DNA from: Nitrospira defluvii
GTDB taxonomy: Bacteria > Nitrospirota > Nitrospiria > Nitrospirales > Nitrospiraceae
Direction: 5' to 3'
DNA: 64,000 bases
Assembly (NCBI GenBank): GCA_011525625.1
Contig: WYAX01000016.1
Coordinates: 266,235 to 330,234 of the forward strand
Of the stretch, positions 23,360 through 32,730 are shown piece after piece (position 1 is the stretch's first letter; every line of letters begins with the position of its first letter). Both the position numbers and the translations under genes were made by a program. Below the pieces are notes generated by a model. The model was not told the origin of the DNA. It ran no database searches and saw nothing but the letters and a program-made list of their open reading frames with translations.

Positions 23360-23923
23360 CTAGACTTCCAAGATTTCGCCTTCTTTTTTCTTCATCATGT
23401 CGTCAATCTTCTGCACATACTGGTCGGTGAATTTTTGAATCTCTGTTTCCGACTTTCGTAGCTCATCTTCGGTGAGCTTGGCATCTTTCTGCAGCTTCTT
23501 CAGTTCTTCATTTCCGTCCCGCCGAAAGCCACGAATTTGAACCTTCATTTCTTCACCGTGCTTCTTGCAAACCTTGATGAGGTCCTTGCGGCGCTCTTCG
23601 GTCAGCGGAGGAAGCGGAATGCGAATCACCTTGCCGTCGTTCGACGGCGTCAGTCCAAGGTCGGACATTTGAATCGCTTTCTCGATTTCCCGGATCAGGT
23701 TCTGCTCCCACGGCTGAATCGTGAGCAGGCGGGCTTCCGGTGTGGCCACGTTTGACACCTGCTTTAAGGGCGTCAGCGTACCGTAATAATCGACTTTGAT
23801 GCCGTCGAGGAGCGCCACCGAAGCGCGACCGGTCCGGATTCCGGCCAAGTCGCGTTTCAGATGCTCGATTGCATGGTCCATTTTTTCGGTGACACGCTGT
23901 TTGACTTCCTGCGCCGTCGACAT
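23360..23923 (-). CDS. frr: Ribosome recycling factor
   Basis: A 187-residue protein with the full RRF sequence pattern: MDHAIEHLKRDLAGIRTGRA at the N-terminus, the conserved domain II block DYYGTLTPLKQVSNVATPEA, and the segment GEEMKVQIRGFRRDGNEELKK. With EF-G it splits post-termination ribosomes. The length is normal. It lies 11 bp after pyrH. Confidence 0.98.
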   Translation of the reverse strand: MSTAQEVKQRVTEKMDHAIEHLKRDLAGIRTGRASVALLDGIKVDYYGTLTPLKQVSNVATPEARLLTIQPWEQNLIREIEKAIQMSDLGLTPSNDGKVIRIPLPPLTEERRKDLIKVCKKHGEEMKVQIRGFRRDGNEELKKLQKDAKLTEDELRKSETEIQKFTDQYVQKIDDMMKKKEGEILEV

Positions 23924-23934
23924 CGGTCTCTCCC

Positions 23935-24660
23935 TTAGCGGCTTTCCACGGTGACCAGGGTTCCGATCGGATCGCCCTGGACGACACGTTTAAAGTTTCC
24001 CTTTTCTTTCAAGTTGAACACGATCAACGGCAACCGGTTGTCCATGCACAGGCTGATGGCGGTCGAATCCATGACTTTGAGATTCTGGGTCAGAATCGAG
24101 AGAAAGGGAATCTCATTGTACTTTTTGGCTTGGGGATTTTTGACCGGATCACTGTCGTAGATGCCGTCGACCTTGGTGCCCTTCATGATGACCTGCGCGC
24201 CGATTTCCATTGCCCTGAGCGATGCCGCGGTGTCGGTGGAGAAATAGGGGTTCCCCGTTCCTCCGGCAAAGATCACCACGCGCTTCTTTTCCAGGTGCCG
24301 GATGGCGCGCCGCCGAATGTAGCCTTCGGCCAACTGTCGCATTTCAATCGCCGATTGGACACGAGTACTGACGCCCTTGCCTTCCAGCGCATTCTGGAGG
24401 GCCAAGGCATTCAGCACGGTGGCGAGCATGCCCATGTAGTCGGCTGATGCCCGCTCCATACCGCGGGCGCTGGCGGCCAACCCGCGAAAGATATTGCCGC
24501 CGCCGATCACAACGGCGACTTCAACGTCCATTGCGACGACGTCGGCAATCTCCTCTGCGAGCCCCTCAAGGATCGAGGGTTGAATGCCATAACCCTGCTC
24601 ACCGGCCAGCATTTCTCCGCTGACTTTCAGCAGGATGCGGCGGTAGTGGGCAGAACTCAT
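23935..24660 (-). CDS. pyrH: UMP kinase
   Basis: A 241-residue amino-acid-kinase-family enzyme that phosphorylates UMP to UDP. It shows [14 protein letters not shown] at the N-terminus, [13 protein letters not shown] near residue 60 and [20 protein letters not shown] near 140. The ATG at 24660 overlaps the tsf stop by 4 nt, so translation is coupled; an in-frame extension upstream is within tsf and not real. Confidence 0.97.
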   Translation of the reverse strand: MSSAHYRRILLKVSGEMLAGEQGYGIQPSILEGLAEEIADVVAMDVEVAVVIGGGNIFRGLAASARGMERASADYMGMLATVLNALALQNALEGKGVSTRVQSAIEMRQLAEGYIRRRAIRHLEKKRVVIFAGGTGNPYFSTDTAASLRAMEIGAQVIMKGTKVDGIYDSDPVKNPQAKKYNEIPFLSILTQNLKVMDSTAISLCMDNRLPLIVFNLKEKGNFKRVVQGDPIGTLVTVESR

Positions 24661-25253
24661 GCTTGGCCTAACTGGAATCTCGTGAATCGGCGGATATTCA
24701 TGTTCTCGCCGATCGTGGCAATTTGTTGTGCCAGGAGATCCTTGATGACGACTGAGGGATCCTTGATGAAGCCCTGCTCGAGCAGGCAGTTCTCTTGATA
24801 AAACTTTTCGAGCTTGCCCTCGACGATCTTGGGCCATGCCGCCGGCGGTTTGCCCAGTTCCTTGGCTTGAGCCTCGTAGATGCTGCGCTCCTTCTCTACG
24901 ATGTCAGCAGGAATCTCTTCCCGTCGAACATAGGAGGGGCTGGAGGCGGCCACTTGCAGCGCCAAGTCGTTTACGAAGGCCTTGAATTGCTCATTCCGTG
25001 CGACGAAATCGGTCTCGCAGTTCACTTCGATGAGTACGCCGATCTTTCCACCCGCATGGATGTAGGCGTGGATCAGTCCTTGGTTGGTTTCGCGGCCGGC
25101 CTTCTTCTGCGCTGCGGCCAAGCCTTTCTGTCGGAGATAGTCGATGGCCTTGTCGATGCTGTTTCCGTTCTCCATCAGGGCCTTCTGACAATCGAGAATG
25201 CCGGCCCCGGTCTTTTCACGTAACTCTTTCACCAGTTCACTCAAACTTGCCAT
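24657..25253 (-). CDS. tsf: Elongation factor Ts
   Basis: A 198-residue short-form EF-Ts (the long E. coli type has about 283). [20 protein letters not shown] at the N-terminus and the conserved [13 protein letters not shown] segment, which contacts EF-Tu, are present. It exchanges GDP for GTP on EF-Tu. The short form, lacking the second core subdomain, is known from several phyla. It lies 51 bp after rpsB. Confidence 0.97.
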   Translation of the reverse strand: MASLSELVKELREKTGAGILDCQKALMENGNSIDKAIDYLRQKGLAAAQKKAGRETNQGLIHAYIHAGGKIGVLIEVNCETDFVARNEQFKAFVNDLALQVAASSPSYVRREEIPADIVEKERSIYEAQAKELGKPPAAWPKIVEGKLEKFYQENCLLEQGFIKDPSVVIKDLLAQQIATIGENMNIRRFTRFQLGQA

Positions 25254-25304
25254 GGGTTCCTCAGTTGATCGAATAGAGCAATACAGTCGTCTCAGATGGG
25301 ATGG

Positions 25305-26078
25305 TTAGGACGCGGATACGCCGGCCAGATTCGCCGCCGGTTTTGCGCCGCCACCGGCCGGCGCCGAGGCAAATTCCGTTTCTTCCTGCTGAGCCCGGAG
25401 ATGCGCGCCTTCAAGGCAGGCGTCCGCGATCCGGGAAATGATCAGCTTGATGGAACGAATCGCGTCATCGTTGCCGGGAATCGGGTACTGGATGTGATCA
25501 GGATCGCAATTCGAATCCACGATGGCAATGACCGGGATTTCCAGCCGGCTGGCTTCGAGGATGGCGATGTGTTCGATGCGCGTATCCAGAATAAAAACGG
25601 CTCCTGGCAGGGCGCGCATGTTACGGATGCCCGACAAGTTCTTTTGCAGTTTGACGACTTCCTTCTGCATCTGTCCGAGCTCTTTTTTTGTGTGGCCTTG
25701 GTGGCTCGGATCGGCGAGGGTCGCTTCCATTTTCTTCATTTTGTCGATGCTGCGGCGAATGGTCTGGAAATTGGTCAGCATGCCGCCCAACCAGCGTTGA
25801 TTGATGTAGAACTGGTTGGCCCGCTTGGATTCTTCTTCCAGAATTTCGGCCGCTTGGCGCTTCGTACCGACGAACAGGACGGAGTCACCGGCTGCCACGG
25901 TGTCGCGAGCGAAGGCATAGGCCTGCTCCATGCGCTCGACCGTCTGTTGAAGGTCGATAATGTAGACGCCGTTGCGTTCCCCGAACAGGAACCGCTTCAT
26001 CTTGGGATTCCAACGGTTGGTCTGGTGTCCGAAATGGACGCCAGCTTCCAGTAATTCCTTAATCGCAACTACTCCCAT
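25305..26078 (-). CDS. rpsB: 30S ribosomal protein S2
   Basis: A 257-residue protein, recognisable from [33 protein letters not shown] and [19 protein letters not shown]. The last 30 residues are an Ala/Gly-rich tail. A GGAGGTG ribosome-binding site lies 8 nt before the ATG. The GGGGGAGATCCCCC palindrome about 60 bp upstream, in the leader, could be an autoregulatory structure, as rpsB operons often use leader-mediated feedback. Confidence 0.98.
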   Translation of the reverse strand: MGVVAIKELLEAGVHFGHQTNRWNPKMKRFLFGERNGVYIIDLQQTVERMEQAYAFARDTVAAGDSVLFVGTKRQAAEILEEESKRANQFYINQRWLGGMLTNFQTIRRSIDKMKKMEATLADPSHQGHTKKELGQMQKEVVKLQKNLSGIRNMRALPGAVFILDTRIEHIAILEASRLEIPVIAIVDSNCDPDHIQYPIPGNDDAIRSIKLIISRIADACLEGAHLRAQQEETEFASAPAGGGAKPAANLAGVSAS

Positions 26079-26306
26079 ACCTTCACCTCCCTCCGAAGCC
26101 TGCAGAGCGCCTGGCGAACGCCAACGACGAGGGGGAGATCCCCCTTATTCTCAGGCTGCGCAGCGTGCGCATCACGCTGGTGTGGATTTAAATAAGATGT
26201 CCCTGGTTTTGAATGCCGCGCGGTGAACGATGGGACCGACCGTGCATTGCGCGAAACGCCCGAACGCTAGCATAGTGGCCAATATTTTGCAACCGCGCGA
26301 GGTCAC

Positions 26307-27518
26307 TTATGAGCGATAACTCGCGTTGATCCGCACGTATTCGTAAGACAAATCGGTAGTCCACATGTGCGCCTCGGCTTTGCCCTGAGCCAGATCGATG
26401 AGAATGGTGAACTCTTTGGTTTTGAAGACCTTGGTCAGGTCCTGTTCGGCAGCGCGTCCGAGTCCTAGGCCCTTACGCACCATTGGAACACCTCCAAATT
26501 GCAAGCTGATGCGAGAGGGGTCAAGGGGCACTCCCGCACGTCCAAGCGCCGCCATAACGCGGCCCCAATTGGCGTCGCCGCCGAAGAGCGCGGTTTTCAC
26601 GAGATTGGAGGTCGCGACTGTTTGGGCGACCTGTTTGGCCGCTTTTGTGGACGTCGCTCCGGTGACTTCTACTCGGACGACTTTGGTCACGCCTTCGCCG
26701 TCCCAGCAAATTTTCAGCGCCAACGTGCGGCAGACCGTTTCGAGCATCGCGCAAAAGCGCGCGAAGTCAGAGGAGCCCGGTGTGATGGGACGATTGCCGG
26801 CCATCCCGTTGGCCAAACAGAGTACCGTATCGTTGGTGCTGGTGTCGCCGTCGACCGTGATGCAATTGAACGATTGATCGACCGCCTGTTTGAGTGCTGA
26901 TTGGAGGGCGCGTTGTCCGATGGCTGCGTCGGTGGTCAGGTACCCTAGCATGGTGGCCATGTTGGGATGAATCATGCCCGAGCCCTTGGCCATCCCACCG
27001 ACAGTCACCATTGTGCCGCCGAGTTGAGCACGAACGGCGACGTGCTTGGGCTTAAGGTCGGTCGTCATGATCGCCGCGGCCGCGTCAGCTCCGCCCCGGC
27101 GTGTTACACGAGCGGCCAGGGCCGGGAGCGCTTTTCGGATGCACGCAATGGGGAGTGGTTGACCGATGACTCCAGTCGAGCCAACGAAGATGGTATGCGG
27201 GGCACAGTTGAGAGCTGTTGCCGCCAGTTGTGCCATTTCTTGGGCAGCCTTCATGCCTTCCGACCCGGTACAGGCGTTGGCGTTTCCGCTATTGACGAGG
27301 AAGGCGCGGCCGATGCCCTGCTTGAGGTGGAGACGATCGAGGATGACCGGTGCGGCCACAACTTGATTGGTCGTGAACACGCCGGCTATCGGACCTTCGT
27401 GGTCCGAGACGACTAAGGCCAGGTCGAGTTGCTGTTTTTTTTTCTTTTTGATTCCGCTGTAGACTCCGGCGGCCCGAAATCCGATCGGCGCGGTCACGCC
27501 TCCAGGGATAATCTTCAT
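26307..27518 (-). CDS. argJ: Bifunctional ornithine acetyltransferase/N-acetylglutamate synthase
   Basis: A 403-residue ArgJ. The self-cleaving Ala-Thr site is in MIHPNMATMLGY near residue 190, where Thr becomes the nucleophile of the beta chain. NSGNANACTGSEG and NCITVDGDTSTNDTV are also present. It recycles the acetyl group from N-acetylornithine to glutamate in arginine synthesis. It lies 57 bp downstream of argC on the same strand. Confidence 0.97.
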   Translation of the reverse strand: MKIIPGGVTAPIGFRAAGVYSGIKKKKKQQLDLALVVSDHEGPIAGVFTTNQVVAAPVILDRLHLKQGIGRAFLVNSGNANACTGSEGMKAAQEMAQLAATALNCAPHTIFVGSTGVIGQPLPIACIRKALPALAARVTRRGGADAAAAIMTTDLKPKHVAVRAQLGGTMVTVGGMAKGSGMIHPNMATMLGYLTTDAAIGQRALQSALKQAVDQSFNCITVDGDTSTNDTVLCLANGMAGNRPITPGSSDFARFCAMLETVCRTLALKICWDGEGVTKVVRVEVTGATSTKAAKQVAQTVATSNLVKTALFGGDANWGRVMAALGRAGVPLDPSRISLQFGGVPMVRKGLGLGRAAEQDLTKVFKTKEFTILIDLAQGKAEAHMWTTDLSYEYVRINASYRS

Positions 27519-27575
27519 CGCTCGTCCTCTGTGATGTGAAGTTAGTCCGGTCCGACATGCGCATGCATGTGCGGG

Positions 27576-28649
27576 CTAGGGGTAGATCCCCGGAGCCACG
27601 AGTCCCGATTCCTCCGGATAGCCCAGCATGAGGTTCATGGCCTGAATGGCCTGTCCGGCCGCTCCCTTGATCAGATTGTCGATAGCCGACACGGTGACGA
27701 CCCAACCGGCCCGCCGGTCGAGGTGGACGGCGATATCACAATAGTTGGCACCGCGCACGTGGCGGGGATTCGGCATGGCCCCTTCGAGCAGTCGCACAAA
27801 TCGTTCACCCTTATAGAACTCTCGATAGAGAGTCCGTAACTCGGCGACGTCGAGCTGCCCCTTCATTCGTGCATACGCGGTGCTGAGGATGCCTCGGTTC
27901 ATGGGTACCAGGTGCGGCGTGAAGGCGACGGTCACGGGGCCGACTTCACCGCGAGTCGCTTGGGTTCTTGTGCCTGCTAGTCCGGTGAGTTCCTGTTCGA
28001 TTTCAGGGATGTGCCGATGCTGGCCGATCTTATAGGGCTCCAATGATTCATGAGCTTCAGGGAAATGATAGGGCAGGGCGGGGCTTCTTCCTGCGCCTGA
28101 GATGCCGGATTTCGCGTCAATCACTATGCTGTCCGTTGTCACCAACCCGTGGGCGATCAAGGGTGCCAACTGGAGAATTGCGGCCGTCGGATAACAGCCC
28201 GGCGAGGCCACGAGTCGGGCCTGTTTAATGGCAGACCGGTGAAGTTCTGGTAGGCCATACACGGCATCCTTGATGAGTTGGGGATGGGCATGGACGGTCT
28301 GGTACCAGGTTTCATACGTGGCGGGATTCTTCAAGCGGAAGTCGGCGCTCAAATCGATGACACATTTGCCGGCTTTCAAGCCGCTCGCCACGGGATCCAT
28401 GGATTTGGTGTGCGGGAGTGCGAGAAACAGGACATCGGCCCGCTCCGCGAGGGCTTCCGGTGCCAACGCTTCAAATGAGAGCGACACGATCCCTTGAAGA
28501 TGGGGATACACGGTGGAGATGGCCGCACCGGCTGACTTCTCCGAAGTGACCGCTGTGAGTTGTACGTGGGGATGTTGAGACAGGAGCCGCACTAGTTCGG
28601 CTCCGGTATATCCGCTGGCCCCCGCTACCGCGACTCGTATCGACGTCAT
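27576..28649 (-). CDS. argC: N-acetyl-gamma-glutamyl-phosphate reductase
   Basis: A 357-residue enzyme with the NADP-binding start AVAGASGYTGAELVRLLSQHP and the catalytic cysteine in VASPGCYPTAAIL near residue 151. It reduces N-acetylglutamyl phosphate to the semialdehyde, the step before the transaminase in arginine synthesis. It follows rpsI, but a rho-independent terminator lies between, so argC-argJ may have their own promoter within 28650-28790. Confidence 0.97.
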   Translation of the reverse strand: MTSIRVAVAGASGYTGAELVRLLSQHPHVQLTAVTSEKSAGAAISTVYPHLQGIVSLSFEALAPEALAERADVLFLALPHTKSMDPVASGLKAGKCVIDLSADFRLKNPATYETWYQTVHAHPQLIKDAVYGLPELHRSAIKQARLVASPGCYPTAAILQLAPLIAHGLVTTDSIVIDAKSGISGAGRSPALPYHFPEAHESLEPYKIGQHRHIPEIEQELTGLAGTRTQATRGEVGPVTVAFTPHLVPMNRGILSTAYARMKGQLDVAELRTLYREFYKGERFVRLLEGAMPNPRHVRGANYCDIAVHLDRRAGWVVTVSAIDNLIKGAAGQAIQAMNLMLGYPEESGLVAPGIYP

Positions 28650-28790
28650 CTTGCGCCTCCCGGCCCATTACAAGTTGTGGCATGCTGCGCGCTGCGAAAG
28701 GCACCGTGGGTGTCTTGCCGGCAGCCCAAAATGGCGATCGTACCGCCCTAGGTGATCTCGCAATTGTCTGCTGCCCTGCGGCAGGCCAAT

Positions 28791-28824
28791 AAAAAAAGGG
28801 GAAGGCTGCGGAGCCTTCCCCTTT
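28791..28824 (-). terminator. Rho-independent terminator behind rpsI
   Basis: On the minus strand AAAGGGGAAGGCT, a 4-nt loop CCGC and AGCCTTCCCCTTT form a perfect 13-bp stem directly followed by a run of seven U. It is 25 bp past the rpsI stop, so it ends the rplM-rpsI transcript. Confidence 0.9.
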
Positions 28825-28848
28825 GGACCCTGTTGCTCCAGTCGATCG

Positions 28849-29241
28849 TTACCGCTTCGAGTATTGGAAGCGTTTTCTGGCACCCTTCTGGCCGTACTTC
28901 TTACGTTCTTTGACGCGAGAATCACGGGTCAGCAGGCCTTCCTTCTTGATCGGGGCGCGGAATGCCGCGCTCATGATGACCAGCGCCTTCGAGATGGCAT
29001 GGCGCAATGCTCCGGCCTGGCCGGCTGGGCCACCACCATAGACGGTGGCACGAACAGAATACTTACCCGTCACTCCGGCCAGCTCAAACGGAAATTGAAT
29101 CACATTCCGTAGGGTCGGGCGGGGAAACGCTTGTTCCAGCGGCTTCTCGTTGACGACGATGTCACCGGCTGCTGCGGTGACCCATGCGCGCGCAATCGCG
29201 CTCTTTCTCTTTCCGGTTGCGTACTGCGTCATTGCTGCCAT
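28849..29241 (-). CDS. rpsI: 30S ribosomal protein S9
   Basis: A 130-residue protein with TGKRKSAIARAWV at the N-terminus, GGGPAGQAGALRHAISKAL in the middle and the basic tail ending KKYGQKGARKRFQYSKR, whose last residues reach the P-site tRNA. It is 42 bp downstream of rplM, the usual L13-S9 pair. Confidence 0.98.
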   Translation of the reverse strand: MAAMTQYATGKRKSAIARAWVTAAAGDIVVNEKPLEQAFPRPTLRNVIQFPFELAGVTGKYSVRATVYGGGPAGQAGALRHAISKALVIMSAAFRAPIKKEGLLTRDSRVKERKKYGQKGARKRFQYSKR

Positions 29242-29283
29242 ATCGGGCGGTCTCCTTCACTGATCGAATTCGAAGAATAAGAA

Positions 29284-29724
29284 TTACAATGAGAGTGGTT
29301 CCAGTTTTTGTGCTTGGTGCGGATGCGTTGCGCCGGCATACACGCGCAACTTCTTGGCCATGTGGTTGCCGAGTGGGTTCTTGGGCAACATGCCTTCGAT
29401 GGCCTTCGTCAACAATTTGGTCGGATCCTTTCGGTGAATATGCTCTGCCGTGAGCGTCTTCAGGCCGCCAGGAAATCCGCTGTGAGTTGAGTAGGTCTTA
29501 TTCTCCATTTTGTTGCCGGTGAGCACGACCTTCTCCGCGTTGACAATGACGACATGATCACCCGTATCGACATGGGGGGTGAAGGTCGGTTTATGTTTGC
29601 CTCGCAACAAGGTGGCGACTTTCGCCGCCAGGCGGCCAAGGGTTTTGCCCTCGGCGTCCACGAGGTACCATTTGCGTTGTACATTTGCGGGCTTCTCGAG
29701 ATACGTTTTTGTCATGGTCTCCAT
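29284..29724 (-). CDS. rplM: 50S ribosomal protein L13
   Basis: A 146-residue protein with [20 protein letters not shown] and [17 protein letters not shown]. It is an early assembly protein of the large subunit. Two starts are possible: ATG 29724 (AGGAG 3 nt upstream) or ATG 29715 (MTKTYLEKP), which fits most homologues better. It is the first gene of the L13-S9 unit. Confidence 0.97.
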   Translation of the reverse strand: METMTKTYLEKPANVQRKWYLVDAEGKTLGRLAAKVATLLRGKHKPTFTPHVDTGDHVVIVNAEKVVLTGNKMENKTYSTHSGFPGGLKTLTAEHIHRKDPTKLLTKAIEGMLPKNPLGNHMAKKLRVYAGATHPHQAQKLEPLSL

Positions 29725-29765
29725 CTACTCCTGCACGATAGGATTCTAATGTGAGGTATCAGGCC

Positions 29766-30254
29766 TCACGCCTGTTGGGTTTCTGTATTGGTGGTGTCGA
29801 GTCGATTGATCCAGGCATCCAAATGAACCGCGGTTCGTCGGTTCAGGACGTCCTGGGTGGCATAAATCGGGCAGCCGGCTCTGAGCGCCAGCGCGATGGC
29901 ATCGCTAGGGCGCGCATCCAGGGTCCGATGGAGCCCCTTCGAGGCGAAGGCGATGCTGGCATAGTAGGTACTACTCTTGACATCTGTAATCACGACCCGT
30001 TCGATGCGAACATCTAGGTGATCCGCAAAGCTTCGGATCAGATCGTGGCTCATCGGGCGAGGTGTGACCACATGGTCCATGGCCAGGCGAATTGCGTTCC
30101 CTTCAGCGGACCCAACCCAGATCGGCAAGGTGACGCCGGCATCGTCACTCCTCAGCACGACGATCCGCGTGTCGGTGTTGCCGTCGTCCAGCACCTGCTT
30201 CACCGACAGCGCTACGAGTTCGGAGGAAGCGTCCTGTTGCTTGGCGGCATCCAT
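29766..30254 (-). CDS. DUF151 bifunctional-nuclease-family protein (copy 2)
   Basis: A 162-residue DUF151 protein: IVVLRSDDAGVTLPIWVG, then AMDHVVTPRPMSHDLIRSF and LDARPSDAIALALRAGCPI. It is a divergent paralogue of the gene just upstream. The ATG at 30254 lies 2 bp past the upstream stop; an earlier in-frame start would overlap that gene. The family is named for a plant member with reported RNase/DNase activity; the bacterial function is largely unknown. The C-terminus is Thr/Gln-rich. Confidence 0.85.
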   Translation of the reverse strand: MDAAKQQDASSELVALSVKQVLDDGNTDTRIVVLRSDDAGVTLPIWVGSAEGNAIRLAMDHVVTPRPMSHDLIRSFADHLDVRIERVVITDVKSSTYYASIAFASKGLHRTLDARPSDAIALALRAGCPIYATQDVLNRRTAVHLDAWINRLDTTNTETQQA

Positions 30255-30256
30255 GT

Positions 30257-30724
30257 CTAGGTATCCAGCTTTCCGAAGTCTTCGGGTTTGAGATTTTCGA
30301 GCCACTGCTCAAGCTCTTCGGACGATTGCTTTTTAATGACCTTCTCGCTTGCGAAAATCGGCGCGCTGCTTCGAAGGGCCAGTGCAATGGCGTCGCTGGG
30401 ACGAGAATCGACCGTATACTCGGAATCTTCGTACATGAGGTGAATCGTGGCGAAGTAGGTATTGTCATTCAAGTCCGTAATGACCACGCTGATGATCTTG
30501 GCATCGAAAGTATCAAGAAAGGATTTCATTAGGTCATGCGTCATGGGGCGCGGGGCAGTCACACTTTCCAATGCCAGGCCGATGGCGCTTGCTTCTGATT
30601 TTCCCACCCAGATCGGCAGCATGTCCGAATTGTCCTCGTCTCGCAACACCACTATATAGGCGTTGTTGTAGGGGTCGAAGATCAGACCCTTGACCCGCAT
30701 TTGTGTAATCACGGCGGGGAGCAT
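30257..30724 (-). CDS. DUF151 bifunctional-nuclease-family protein (copy 1)
   Basis: A 155-residue DUF151 protein, closest to the family norm: NAYIVVLRDEDNSDMLPIWVG, then APRPMTHDLMKSFLD and VDSRPSDAIALALRSSAPIF. It starts at ATG 30724 (MLPAVITQMRVKGLIFDPYN). The second paralogue follows after 2 bp, so the two are translationally linked and may form a heteromer. They precede the rplM-rpsI unit. Confidence 0.88.
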   Translation of the reverse strand: MLPAVITQMRVKGLIFDPYNNAYIVVLRDEDNSDMLPIWVGKSEASAIGLALESVTAPRPMTHDLMKSFLDTFDAKIISVVITDLNDNTYFATIHLMYEDSEYTVDSRPSDAIALALRSSAPIFASEKVIKKQSSEELEQWLENLKPEDFGKLDT

Positions 30725-30965
30725 CCTTCCCGATGTCGGCTGAAAACCTCAAGAATAGGGCACTCTAGCACTTCCGAAATCAGAGTGTCAATGAATTCAA
30801 CGGGCTCACGGCTGCATGAGGGCGGTCGAGAACGGTGCATTGGACCGACACGGTTTCGACGATGGGGGCAGTCACCGTGGCGAGGAAGCATCATCCGGCC
30901 GATTGTAATGTGCCCCGTGCGCCTCTACCAAGGTGAGGGTGCGACGCACGGGCGAGTTCGCCACG

Positions 30966-31247
30966 TTACGTGCCAGCAGGCCGGTAGTTCTGGTCGATTT
31001 TCGAGGTGTCGGCCTGTTCCCCGAGTTTGAGGAAGGCTTTCATCTGTTTCTTGACCAGCTCTCTGCCGCTCTCATCGCCCAAATTGACTTGATACTCGTT
31101 GATGACCATGACCCGCATCCCTTCCCATTTCTTCCAGCAGGGCTTACAGACCTTGGCCTTGATCTCCGCTTCCAGTTTTCCCAGGAATAACATCTCCGTG
31201 ATTGCTTCGCCTGCCTGGCCACAGGTGACACACTGCACATCTGCCAT
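30966..31247 (-). CDS. YggX-like Fe(II)-trafficking family protein with added cysteine pairs
   Basis: A 93-residue protein. Residues 37-78 (WKKWEGMRVMVINEYQVNLG, then LVKKQMKAFLKLGE) match the YggX fold, whose members protect Fe-S enzymes from oxidative damage. Unlike E. coli YggX, which has a single Cys at the start, this one has CVTC near residue 6 and CKPC near 34, so it may bind a metal as a zinc-ribbon-like site. It is at the promoter-proximal end of the minus-strand block. Confidence 0.75.
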   Translation of the reverse strand: MADVQCVTCGQAGEAITEMLFLGKLEAEIKAKVCKPCWKKWEGMRVMVINEYQVNLGDESGRELVKKQMKAFLKLGEQADTSKIDQNYRPAGT

Positions 31248-31342
31248 AGTTGCCTCCGTGAATCTGTCGAAACGAGTCGTCTCCTGATAGATGTCGGCAT
31301 TCTAGCACCGGAGACGCGGGGAAAAAAGGGTGGGCAGCGCCG

Positions 31343-31371
31343 TTGACGCCTTTCTTGATTAATGTTACAAC
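31343..31371 (+). promoter_or_regulatory. Sigma70-type promoter of tRNA-Leu
   Basis: TTGACG, a 17-nt spacer and TACAAC, about 58 bp upstream of the tRNA. The spacing is ideal; the -10 box matches four of six. No other promoter-like pair is nearer. Confidence 0.5.
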
Positions 31372-31429
31372 TGCGTCCCTTCGCTCGCGCATCAGGCGGG
31401 GAGATGCATAGGTGTGTGATGGAATCTGT

Positions 31430-31516
31430 GCCCGGATGGCGGAACTGGCAGACGCGCCGGACTCAAAATCCGGTTCTCGCAAGAGAGTGGGAGTTCGACC
31501 CTCCCTCTGGGCACCA
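31430..31516 (+). tRNA. tRNA-Leu (CAA)
   Basis: A complete class II tRNA: acceptor stem GCCCGGA with TCTGGGC (one G-U pair), anticodon stem CCGGA/TCCGG around the loop CTCAAAA giving anticodon CAA, a long variable arm (about 14 nt), a T-arm with TTCGACC, and an encoded CCA at 31514-31516. It reads UUG leucine codons. It stands alone, about 180 bp from the nearest divergent gene. Confidence 0.95.
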
Positions 31517-31674
31517 TCACCATCCACCCGCATCGCGAGATGGTGGAACCTCCCTTCGATGCCTTCACGCAACAAGGTGCGGAATGTGTAGCTCAGGACG
31601 CATCAGATTACGGATGAGTAGGGCGGGTGAATGCGGGACAACACTATATGGTGGATGTCGCGACCGAAAACATC

Positions 31675-31703
31675 TTGACATGATGTGGGGCTTAGCCTAT
31701 AGT
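31675..31703 (+). promoter_or_regulatory. Strong sigma70 promoter
   Basis: TTGACA, a 17-nt spacer and TATAGT: perfect -35, five of six at -10 and ideal spacing. The ATG of the exported unknown protein lies 95 bp downstream, behind AAGGAGG. It is the best promoter in the window. The 158 bp between the tRNA and this site show nothing else. Confidence 0.75.
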
Positions 31704-31798
31704 TCGCCCGAATTTGCTTTGGAATACGTATGACTCGTTTAGTTTATCGCCGTCCATCATCAATCTCTTATCAATTCCATTCACTAAGGAGGCAGCAC

Positions 31799-32581
31799 AT
31801 GCGTAACGTGTTGGCACTTGGAGCTGCGGTGCTTTTCATCAGCTCCGTTGGTGTTGCAGGCGCTCAAGAGCGTTTGCCACAGTCCTCGTCGGGATCAGGG
31901 TTCGGTGTCGGCACCGGAGTCGGGGATGTGTCGGGTAATTCCGGCCGTACGGCAGCATTTGACCGGACCGCATTTATGGAGCGTCTCGCTCAACCGGAGA
32001 CAATTTACGGGCGTGTCTTGGCGATCGATATTCCCGGTGGAAAGCTTCACCTGGAGACCGGTGGCAGCTCACATGATGAAGGTCGGGCTGGTCAGGGGGC
32101 CATCAGCTCTCTGACAACCTACCTTGATAATCACACGAACATGGATCAGATCAAGGTGCTGAACGCCGGTGACGACATTTCCCTGCAGGTTGTGGAAGCC
32201 CCCAACCAGCGCGCTGACATCGGAGTCTACGGAACCGGTCGTAAGATGGTCCGTGAGGTGTATCTGTTGCGCGGCAACGAGAAGTTGGCTGGTTTCGGTG
32301 GCCTTGGCCAACGTCCTGCCCCTGCAACCGAACGGGGTATCGAGACGAATTCAGGATCGAACACCGGTGGCCCGGTCGGCGGAGTATTCCCTGGCACAGT
32401 GACCACTGGGGTGGTCACCACGACGGTGGGTGAATTCACTGGAACCGCGCCGTGCTGGAACTGCGAACCGCAGCCGGGATGGGGTTATCAGACCGTCGCT
32501 CCGGAAACCAAAGTCCAGAATAAGTCTGACTATGGAACGGACAGCGCCAAGCCTAACCTCCAAAAGGGGTTGTCCAACTAA
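31799..32581 (+). CDS. Exported protein of unknown function
   Basis: A 260-residue protein that I do not recognise. It has a Sec signal peptide (MRNVLALGAAVLFISSVGVAGA). The mature part is rich in Gly, Ser and Thr, with a folded region at about 55-165 (ETIYGRVLAIDIPGGKLHLE and YLLRGNEKLAG) that looks like a small beta-barrel or OB-like domain. It contains one pair of cysteines (APCWNCEP) near residue 218. A strong promoter, a strong ribosome-binding site and a terminator surround it, so it is a single-gene unit with probably high expression. The CWNC pair could bind metal or form a disulfide. Confidence 0.8.
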   Translation: MRNVLALGAAVLFISSVGVAGAQERLPQSSSGSGFGVGTGVGDVSGNSGRTAAFDRTAFMERLAQPETIYGRVLAIDIPGGKLHLETGGSSHDEGRAGQGAISSLTTYLDNHTNMDQIKVLNAGDDISLQVVEAPNQRADIGVYGTGRKMVREVYLLRGNEKLAGFGGLGQRPAPATERGIETNSGSNTGGPVGGVFPGTVTTGVVTTTVGEFTGTAPCWNCEPQPGWGYQTVAPETKVQNKSDYGTDSAKPNLQKGLSN

Positions 32582-32612
32582 GGCATAAGGCCGGCTCGAT
32601 GGCCGATTGCTG

Positions 32613-32648
32613 AGCGGGGTGCTTCTTCCGAAGCACCCCGCTTTTTTT
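32613..32648 (+). terminator. Rho-independent terminator
   Basis: AGCGGGGTGCTTC, loop TTCC and GAAGCACCCCGCT form a perfect 13-bp stem, followed by seven T. It ends the transcript of the exported protein 32 bp past its stop. Confidence 0.95.
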
Positions 32649-32730
32649 GCACTTGATGCGTTGCCCGTCGTTGCAACATCAGGAATGGCTTGGTACGATC
32701 AGCTATCAACAACAGAGAGTACATCGCGAC

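Noticed and set aside
25296..26054. 252-residue plus-strand ORF opposite rpsB
   Set aside because: It lies entirely antisense to a ribosomal protein gene and has no recognisable domain.
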